A stretch of DNA of 64,000 nt from the NCBI GenBank assembly GCA_022494885.1, contig JAGVSM010001212.1, positions 144,749 through 208,748 on the forward strand, written 5' to 3'. The notes beneath the pieces are model-generated. The model was given only the letters and a program-made list of their open reading frames with translations. It was not told the origin of the DNA and made no database searches. This document shows, piece after piece, positions 57,326 through 64,000 of the stretch; position 1 is the stretch's first letter, and each line of letters starts with the position of its first letter. This DNA comes from Micrasema longulum. Its lineage: Eukaryota; Arthropoda; Insecta; Trichoptera; Brachycentridae. The position numbers and the translations under genes were made by a program.

Positions 57326-57480
57326 CAATATATAAGTCTAGGCATCTACAGGGCTTATGACCTGTCATTGGCTGGTTTAAGTGGCCGCTTTACACACTGT
57401 GTAACATTCACCATTCTGCCCATATTAGAACATCTATATTTTTTCAATTCTTTCATCTGTTGATGTTTTTGAAGTGACAT
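57326..57480 (+). mobile_element. Fold-back MITE family, continuation
   Basis: TATAAGTCTAGGCATCTACA, GTTTAAGTGGCCGCTTTACA, TCTTTCATCTGTTGATGTTT. The second arm is absent. Confidence 0.85.
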
Positions 57481-57724
57481 ATATATTTTCTACAAATTAT
57501 ATACAAAATACTCTCTAAGCGTTTTGCAAAAATGTTGTTATGCAATATGCATGAATTTATATTAATGACATATTCATTCATTATCTGACCTTGTGCGGAA
57601 TCAAACCGAAGATAATATTTTTGTTTGTGCGTTCTGCCATAACCAGTTTATAATTGAATTCCAAGATAGTTTCGAGGCAATGCTGAAACATTTCACTAGA
57701 ATATTATAGATGCTGTTTTGACAA

Positions 57725-57840
57725 AGTATCCGAAAGACGAAGAATTGACGCTTTTGAAACGTGGTGTCTCCAGAGACGCATGCTCCGAATCTCATGGAGA
57801 GCTAGACGCAATGAGTCCATCCATCGCATCGGCGCCGGCG
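57725..57840 (+). mobile_element. LINE fragment (RIDAFETWC block)
   Basis: The plus strand reads SERRRIDAFETWCLQRRMLR, ISWRARRNESIHRI, a conserved post-RT block (DAFE.WC.RR.L.ISW...R.N). Confidence 0.85.
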
Positions 57841-59155
57841 TCATTTTCTTTTATACACGTATTCTCGTATTTTTACCCTGGATTGCGGCACAAGTGAAAT
57901 TTTTTTTTTACAATTCATAGATATTTTCCATTGGCGTGTCCCTATATGTTTGTTTTTTCAATGAATCGTTTATTATGACAACTAAAACCATCCAAAAACA
58001 GGTCACCATAGTAGGGCCAATTTAATAGGTCACATTTGACCCTTCATCAAAATTCAACAACATAACCTTGTAAGAGCGGTAGTAAAATATTATTTATTTT
58101 TTCGAATTTAGAACTGCACAATTGCTTAACTTTTTTCAATTACGATTACATATTTATTGTAATAATGACAAAAGAAGGTAATTTTATGATTTACTTTCAC
58201 TAATAAACCATTATAAACATAATAAACTTTTTCTGTTCTAAACGTCGTTACAACGTTGCATCAGTGAACCCTTTTTCTTTTTAAACACTAGGGATGTTAC
58301 CCAGAAAAATCGAATGTTGATAGTTTTGTTAAATTATGTGCATATCTTATTTTGTTCCTTAAATTTAAGATAGAAAATAATAATGGGACAGGGATTCGAC
58401 TTATGATTTTGAAAATAAAATTACAGTACCTATAAGTACTTTTTCATAGCAATTGAATTCAATTGACATATATTATGTTTGAAGTCCGAATCGATTCATT
58501 CACTTTAATCGATGTTTTTAAGCAGGTTACCTCACTATGAAGCTAAAACCGACAAATGTCTATGTATACTGTATTACCATAAAAGCCCGGCGGCTTGCCT
58601 AACCGATTTCGAATTGAAATTACTAAATCTGAACCTAACAATTTCAAATAATTCTTTTGTTTAAATAAATTACTAAATTACTATTCTTTAATTTTAATTG
58701 TATTATTTTACTCTATTTTCTTACATAAAAAAAATAATATATATATCTTTAAACTATTTTTATGTTTATTATTTTATACGTATACAGTATTATGTCTGTA
58801 CTCTTCTTATTTGATTATTAATGAAAACGAATGTCTGAGCACCCGATGACAAACTATTATTGAATAGTTTATCGGGACAAAATATATCTTAATACTTTGT
58901 TTTCTATATAATGTATTAATATTGTAATAAAATGTTTATTTTATTGAATAAAGACTCTATAAAAAAAAAAGTTTAAAATTTGGCGCGCTTGTTTGTAAAG
59001 TAGTCATTCTTATCTGGACATCTGGAGACAAATTCCCGAATCGCTATAGGTCGACCAGCCTTACTTGGCAGTTAGTGAGGGCCCTAGTATAGGATGGACA
59101 ATGTTGTCAGGTGTAGAAATAATTGCTAATGAAATGTTTTTGTTTATTTAATTTT
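57841..59155. other. Intergenic, AT-rich
   Basis: No gene. CCATTGGCGTGTCCCTAT (57930) also occurs at 18657 and is a LINE-tail-like motif. Confidence 0.4.
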
Positions 59156-59159
59156 CTTA

Positions 59160-59665
59160 GCAAAAATATTTAACTAATAAAATCCAAAAGAAGTTTCTGA
59201 GGTATCTCTACATGAGAGAGTGCGGGTATTATCCTCGGCTCTACCCGACCGAGTTTCTCCAGGGTATGCTCGGCTACAACAGTTTAGAGACTAGAAGGAA
59301 TGTGTAGTTGACTGCACATTTTTATCGATTGTTGCGCGGTATTGTCGATAATCCTGAGATTATGATGAGCATTGGTTTGTATGTTCTTGATAATTACCCA
59401 AGACAACGTCAGCATAGATTGTTTCATATTCCGATATACAGGACCAGCCTGCCGATGGTTATGCCTGTTGGAAGAGCTACTGCTATGCTGAACAACATCG
59501 CTCTGGATATTGATCTGTTCCATGTATCCGAAGGGGTTTTCCGGAGCAGGATTCTCCTACTACTTTGACATGAGTCTCTTTCGTATATATTTTTTTCTTT
59601 TTTATAATATTTACGTATTGAATATATGTTTTTAATGTACATGTTGTATTTAAAATAAATTAATT
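59160..59665 (+). mobile_element. LINE C-terminal fragment
   Basis: The plus strand reads KIQKKFLRYLYMRECGYYPR, LYPTEFLQGMLGYNSLETRR, then LLRGIVDNPEIMMSIGLYV, FHIPIYRTSLPMVMPVGR. FLR.....YP....Y....LL...L..RR is a LINE block. One stop (after RRNV) breaks it. Confidence 0.8.
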
Positions 59666-59924
59666 CAATTGAATTGAACAGTGACAATTTTAATGTGAAT
59701 ATTAAATAACATGGTATTTTTATAATCAAACTCAAGAAATATTGTAATTATATTTTTTTATGGAATTTAATTATGCCACGTCTTTCTCGGTCTTTTTCAC
59801 TTTCTGCATCCATCAATATTAACATTAAAAATCCTTTTAGGCGTTCTTTTGCCGTCTATTCGTTCCACATGTCCAAAACTACTACTTTTTCTTAAATTCC
59901 CGTTCACTATTACATTATTATTAA

Positions 59925-60240
59925 ATATTCCGACTCGTAGATTGAGAAACAATGAAGTACTGTTCATCGATCAGCATAGAACAAACTATGGCCTAAATTC
60001 TCCAATGACCCGCCTTTGTCGTATTGTTAACTCAAGACAGGATCTGGACTTTTTTGGTTTAAGTTACAACGATTTAAACGAGCACTAAATAAATAGTCCA
60101 GATCTTGTCTCGATGTCCCTTATGTTTGTCAATGTTTCTTCCTTTTTTCTTTAAATGTTTTAAACTACTCTTTTATTGTAATATTTAAACCTTATAAATT
60201 GTATACATGGACAATGTCCGTTAATAAATAAATAAATAAA
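59925..60240 (+). mobile_element. LINE C-terminal fragment, uninterrupted relative of 7790-8675
   Basis: It reads NIPTRRLRNNEVLFIDQHRT, NYGLNSPMTRLCRIVNSRQD and SYNDLNEH, stop, then UTR with hairpin GGACAATGTCC and (AATAAATA)n. It gives the empty site for the MITE at 8093. Confidence 0.85.
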
Positions 60241-60536
60241 TAAAATAAATAAATATTATAGTAGTTTGTTAATTAATATCATATGAATTACAGTGACCAG
60301 CGTACGATTGAACAATGTACTGCTGTTAAAAAAAGTACATTATATTATATGCTAGATTATTTTTGAAAAATTCCCTAAAATCAACTTTGTCATAATATTT
60401 TTATATGGTTAAATATTGATTTTATTATTTTTATTTACCTATCTACAATCTGCCAAAATGAACCTTTTTCTATATTCTATATTAATTATCGTCAATCAGT
60501 ATCATATCTATGGGTTCCGATTTTATGATTCGAATC
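60241..60536. other. Spacer
   Basis: AT-rich, nothing recognised. Confidence 0.35.
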
Positions 60537-60725
60537 GGGTTGTGGTCCTGTGGCTAGTGTCTCGGACTCACGGACCAAAGATCCGTGGTTCGAATCCCAC
60601 TCTACTCCAACTTTATTTCCATTTTCTAATAGTGAGTTATTTACAACTCGTTCAAAAAGGCCCTTAAAATTAAACAGTTGGGTAAATCATAAGAACCCAA
60701 ATAATTATTTCAAAAAAAAAAAAAA
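60537..60725 (+). mobile_element. tRNA-derived SINE, copy 4
   Basis: GGGTTGTGGTCCTGTGGCTA, TCTCGGACTCACGGACCAAA, B box GGTTCGAATCC, TTATTTCCATTTTCTAATAG, ending in (A)n at 60712. Confidence 0.85.
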
Positions 60726-61370
60726 ACTATAATATGCTAACGTGCTCTATATTATGGCGAGTACCTACCATTACTTTTATATTGGTAATTATTGATATCT
60801 GAAGAACAGCATATATTTAAAAAATATATAAATAAGAATTTTCTGAATTTCGTTAATTCCAAGCAGATAACTATTCGACTCGATTCGAAACGAGCTCAGA
60901 AAAATAATTTGATGAATATTTTCAAAAGATATTATAATATTTTCATACATATTTATGATATGCCATAATATCTGGGTGCTTTGTAGACTGCATTGCTTGT
61001 AAGAAGAAAGCACACATCATGTTTACACATAAGAACATTTTTAAAAATAAACATGCCTTACTGGTTGACCCTAGGCACGCTACTGGTCACAAGGGGTCAC
61101 GATTCTTACTCATGAGGACAGCGACTTAGAAAAGCTTTCGACAAAATAAAAAGTGATCCGACTTCAAAAAAACATCCTTGAAAAGTGCGCTAAATTATTG
61201 GATTTATTTACTTATTTAAAACAATCATTTATAATACAATAAAGGTACACTAGTGACAAGAACCAAGCCAACATGTATGGATTGAAAGTGCCCCGCCCAC
61301 TTACCCGGATCCATTTTACAGATGGCCTCTTTTCAGATCCGCACTAAGCCAAAACATTTTTTTAGCTTTA
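60726..61370. other. Spacer
   Basis: No gene or known repeat recognised. Confidence 0.35.
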
Positions 61371-61371
61371 T

Positions 61372-61605
61372 TTATTTGGGATTTTTTCAGCTATTTGCAC
61401 AAAAAATAAGTAGAAATATATTGACAATACTAGAGCCAATCAAAACAATCTACTGGTAATCTAATAATATATAAGAAAAGAGTTTAGAAAATTGTATTTG
61501 TATTCGTGTATGTGTATATGAATGTGTGTAAATGAATGTGTGAGGGTGCGTATGTGTCGGTGCGTAAATGAAAAAGGTAATTTTAAACGTCCATAGGATA
61601 TATAA
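61372..61605 (-). mobile_element. LINE 3' UTR (GTGT-rich)
   Basis: GCTTTATTTATTTGGGATTT, ATACTAGAGCCAATCAAAAC, GTGTATGTGTATATGAATGT. Relative of 35245-35425 and 33270. Confidence 0.55.
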
Positions 61606-61614
61606 TAATTATAT

Positions 61615-62015
61615 ATTTATTTATTTATTTATATACGGCATTTCTGCCATTTACATATATGTGGTATAAAGAGTGCTTAAAAAAAAAATATTTAAAAAAA
61701 AAATCGAGTATGAAATATTAATATACTCGTACTGTACCACATTATTATTTACTTGAAATTCATATATATTTTAAAGAAATTATACAATAACAAATTACAT
61801 TGATCAATCAAATTATAACTATTCCAACCCAATCTTCTGAAGATGATTTGCTCTTTTTGATAAAAATATGTTGGTCACTTTATTTTTTAAGTTAGGCAGA
61901 GATAAACTAAATATATCAAAATGTGATGCATTTTTATTCCCGGTATTCTGTAATCTAACAATAGGTGAGTTATATTGAGCTACCGTTCGAGAATTTTGAC
62001 AATAAAATATTGTAG
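61615..62015 (-). mobile_element. Jockey/CR1-like LINE C-terminus and tail
   Basis: The minus strand reads QNSRTVAQYNSPIVRLQNTG, NKNASHFDIFSLSLPNLKNK, then VTNIFLSKRANHLQKIGLE and stop. The tail ends GGCAGAAATGCCGTATATAA ATAAATAAATA. Confidence 0.8.
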
Positions 62016-62089
62016 ATGTTGAACGATATCAATTTTTTTTATTATCAAATTTTCTTTACTAACAAAGGATTCGCGTTTTTTTTATTTAC

Positions 62090-62440
62090 ATTTGCAGGAT
62101 TAGGTTGTTGGGTTTGGCTGGAGTTCCTACCCCAGTTAGAGATTGACAGAAAAGACACAAGGTTGTTGTTTAATGCGTATTTATTACATGGCGAGTAAGA
62201 TACAGCACTCGGTTGTGTAGCGCGCGCGTAGCGGCGATGATGGGTTGAAGAGACTGCACTTGAACTACATGCTGGAGCTGGGTGAACTGCACTGATCTTG
62301 TTGGGCTGATTAACTGAACGGGCTGACTGATGTTGGCTGCGTCCTGTGGTCTCTTTATAGACCATATTCCTTTGTAGTTCATTTCTTCATGGTAGGGACG
62401 ATGTAAATGTACTGCAGTGCGACGATCCCGCCTTTATGTG
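62090..62440 (-). promoter_or_regulatory. LTR-like unit (TATA, initiator, AATAAA)
   Basis: On the minus strand: TATAAAG (about 62357), then CATCAGTCAGCCCG, GC-rich R-like DNA, and GTAATAAATACGCATTAAAC near 62185, then CTTGTGTCTTTTCTGTCAAT. Probably a solo or truncated LTR. Ends, primer-binding site and internal coding are not seen. Confidence 0.45.
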
Positions 62441-62525
62441 CAATATTGCTAGAGTTGTAATATAAGTTGTTTTGGATTCGATAGAAAATGATTACATTGC
62501 ATCGTCGATCATTAGTCTACTTCAG

Positions 62526-62988
62526 GAGCTCAATCACAGATGGCTATCGACATGCTAAAAAACGTGCTAAGTATTTGAGCGATCACCACGAACAATCATG
62601 AACACGCTGAAGTTATCGCGGTCGCGTTGCAAAACGCCATAGCCGTTCCGTATCCGTAGTCCGTGGTCAAACGTCAAATCAAAAAAGTCAACACGCGTGT
62701 AATCTCGTGCCGGTTTGTTATTTCGTTTTCAAGTTACAAACAATTACCATGGCGACTGCTTTTCTTAACATTTGGCTTGCCGACCGCCGGCTAAATGCAA
62801 TACGGCACTCGAGAAAAATTGAAAGAAGGCGTGTGCGAGATTCAACCAATCCTCTTGAACTGACCGAAGTTGAATTTCGTTTTGCAACGCGACCGCGATA
62901 ACTTCAGCGTGTTCATGACTGTTCGTGATGATCGCTCAAATACTTAGCACGTTTTTTAGCATGTCGATAGCCATCTGTGATTGAGCTC
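62526..62988 (+). mobile_element. Harbinger deletion derivative with 111-bp TIRs and CAG target duplication
   Basis: The left arm 62526-62636 and right arm 62878-62988 are complements with 2 mismatches. CAG flanks both ends (62523-62525 and 62989-62991), a 3-bp duplication as in PIF/Harbinger. Internally it keeps the start of a transposase (62749). Confidence 0.9.
62749..62901 (+). pseudogene. Truncated Harbinger transposase start
   Basis: The frame reads MATAFLNIWLADRRLNAIRH, SRKIERRRVRDSTNPLELTE, VEF, then runs into the 3' TIR and stops after about 50 codons. R..RD..NP.EL.E.EF is the N-terminal signature of HARBI1-like nucleases. The DDE domain is absent. Confidence 0.8.
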
Positions 62989-62991
62989 CAG

Positions 62992-63895
62992 GTGAACTAA
63001 TTTAACACGTGTGTGTCATCGACTATGGACTATATACCCTACACATTTACTGCTTTTAATTCCCCTATTGCCGTCAGAGAAAATTAAGTATACATAGTAA
63101 ATTTGTCTGTGACCCTCAATTTTATTATCCCAATTTTGATGGCGATAGGGTATGTTAGTTAATTAGTATATTATTTATTCATTATATTAGCTTGTGGAGA
63201 AACAAGTCCGATCGGGAGAACCAGAAACCGTCACCACCCCTCCAGCGTGTTGTTCATTTTTCATTTTATTATTTTGAAAATTTTTACCATGTTTGCGTAT
63301 TATTTTTGTAAATGTCCGTCCCTTGCGCGTATTGTAATATTAAATACACAAAAAAATAAAAAAATCTTTAAAACAGAACAGTAAATGTCAAATTAAAATA
63401 ATAATAAAGATATAGCCTTGAATACATAAAAATATTATTAATACTACTACTTCTGTCGTTCAAACAATTTTTGTTGTTGTTTTATTTTCATAAATATTCC
63501 TTTTTAATCAAATTCAGCAAAACTTGAAGATCCACGTGTCAAAAGTCAGAATAATCGGCGTGCGTGCATGAAAAGATGTATAAATGTAGAGGAACCGAGA
63601 TTTATATGCAAAAACAGAGTGATATGCCATTGTTTTTGTTTTTGTTCTTGAAGCTGTTCAAAGTTGCTTTGTGTAGTACATTTTTTTTCGGTTTTCCTTT
63701 CTATATAAATCGTACGTAGCCTTTTACAGAAAATATCATTTATTTCTCTGGTGTTAAATTCATGCTGATTTATAGGCCACATGTGATATTTTTAGCCATT
63801 TCTTCCTCTGAACAAGTTTTCTTCCCATCTACAAGTAAATTAGATAAAAATATTATGGCATCGATAAAAATATTAGCAAAACAGTAAGTCTACGA
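62992..63895. other. Intergenic
   Basis: AT-rich with short open frames only (63546-63782 minus). Nothing recognised. Confidence 0.4.
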
Positions 63896-63896
63896 T

Positions 63897-64000
63897 GTAT
63901 TTATTTATTTTATTTTATTTTATTTTATTTTATTTTATGTTATTTTATTTTATTTTATTTTATTTTATTCTATTCTATTCTATTCTATTCTATTCTATTC
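63897..64000. repeat. Pentanucleotide microsatellite (TTTTA)n to (TTCTA)n
   Basis: TATTT/TTTTA units run to about 63968, then switch to TATTC units to the end of the window. It probably continues beyond. Confidence 0.95.

Noticed and set aside
62045..62382. Overlapping minus-strand ORFs of 70-106 codons
   Set aside because: They lie in the LTR-like unit, are low complexity (Q/S/P-rich) and show no domain.

Overview
This is a 64 kb piece of arthropod, most likely insect, nuclear DNA. Four things point that way: AT-rich sequence, one intron-containing protein gene with canonical GT..AG splice sites, no bacterial operon structure, and dense metazoan mobile elements (jockey/CR1-like and RTE-like LINEs, mariner, Harbinger, piggyBac-type, hAT, Helitron and Penelope-like). 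I cannot assign the insect order from sequence alone.

The only host gene I can support lies on the minus strand from about 32.69 kb down to 4.13 kb. It is a complete SLC45-family proton-coupled sugar transporter (12-TM, major facilitator superfamily), rebuilt by hand from eight coding exons: 32686-32589, 30986-30466, 17386-17285, 13515-13370, 11533-11240, 8976-8846, 6003-5811 and 4352-4131. Phases match at all seven junctions. The sum is 1707 nt, or 568 residues plus a TAA stop. Introns run from 1.46 kb to 13.1 kb and are filled with transposon debris.

Layout by region. 0-4 kb: an RTE-like LINE split by a deleted mariner, preceded by a TATA/AATAAA unit that may be an LTR. 4-33 kb: the SLC45 gene. 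Its introns hold a Penelope-like GIY-YIG fragment, LINE pieces, a fold-back MITE family, a Helitron, a 3 x 319-bp tandem array, a 250-bp palindrome, a TTAA-flanked element, tRNA-derived SINEs, Harbinger derivatives on both sides of exon 2, and a hAT (ZMYM1-like) remnant. 33-64 kb: intergenic repeats with more of the same families, including two Helitrons with both ends visible, two near-complete TTAA-type MITEs, a LINE nested in a TTAA-type element, a Harbinger deletion derivative with 111-bp terminal repeats, and a pentanucleotide microsatellite at the right edge.

The most unusual structures are: (1) a fold-back MITE family of about 15 copies whose insertions carry 11-13 bp target duplications; (2) repeated hammerhead-like cores (CUGANGA, a stem, then GAAAC) linked to Penelope-like repeats; (3) inverted Harbinger copies flanking SLC45 exon 2; (4) a LINE with a twin-priming-like inversion; and (5) a block shared between the SLC45 3' flank and a site 41 kb away.
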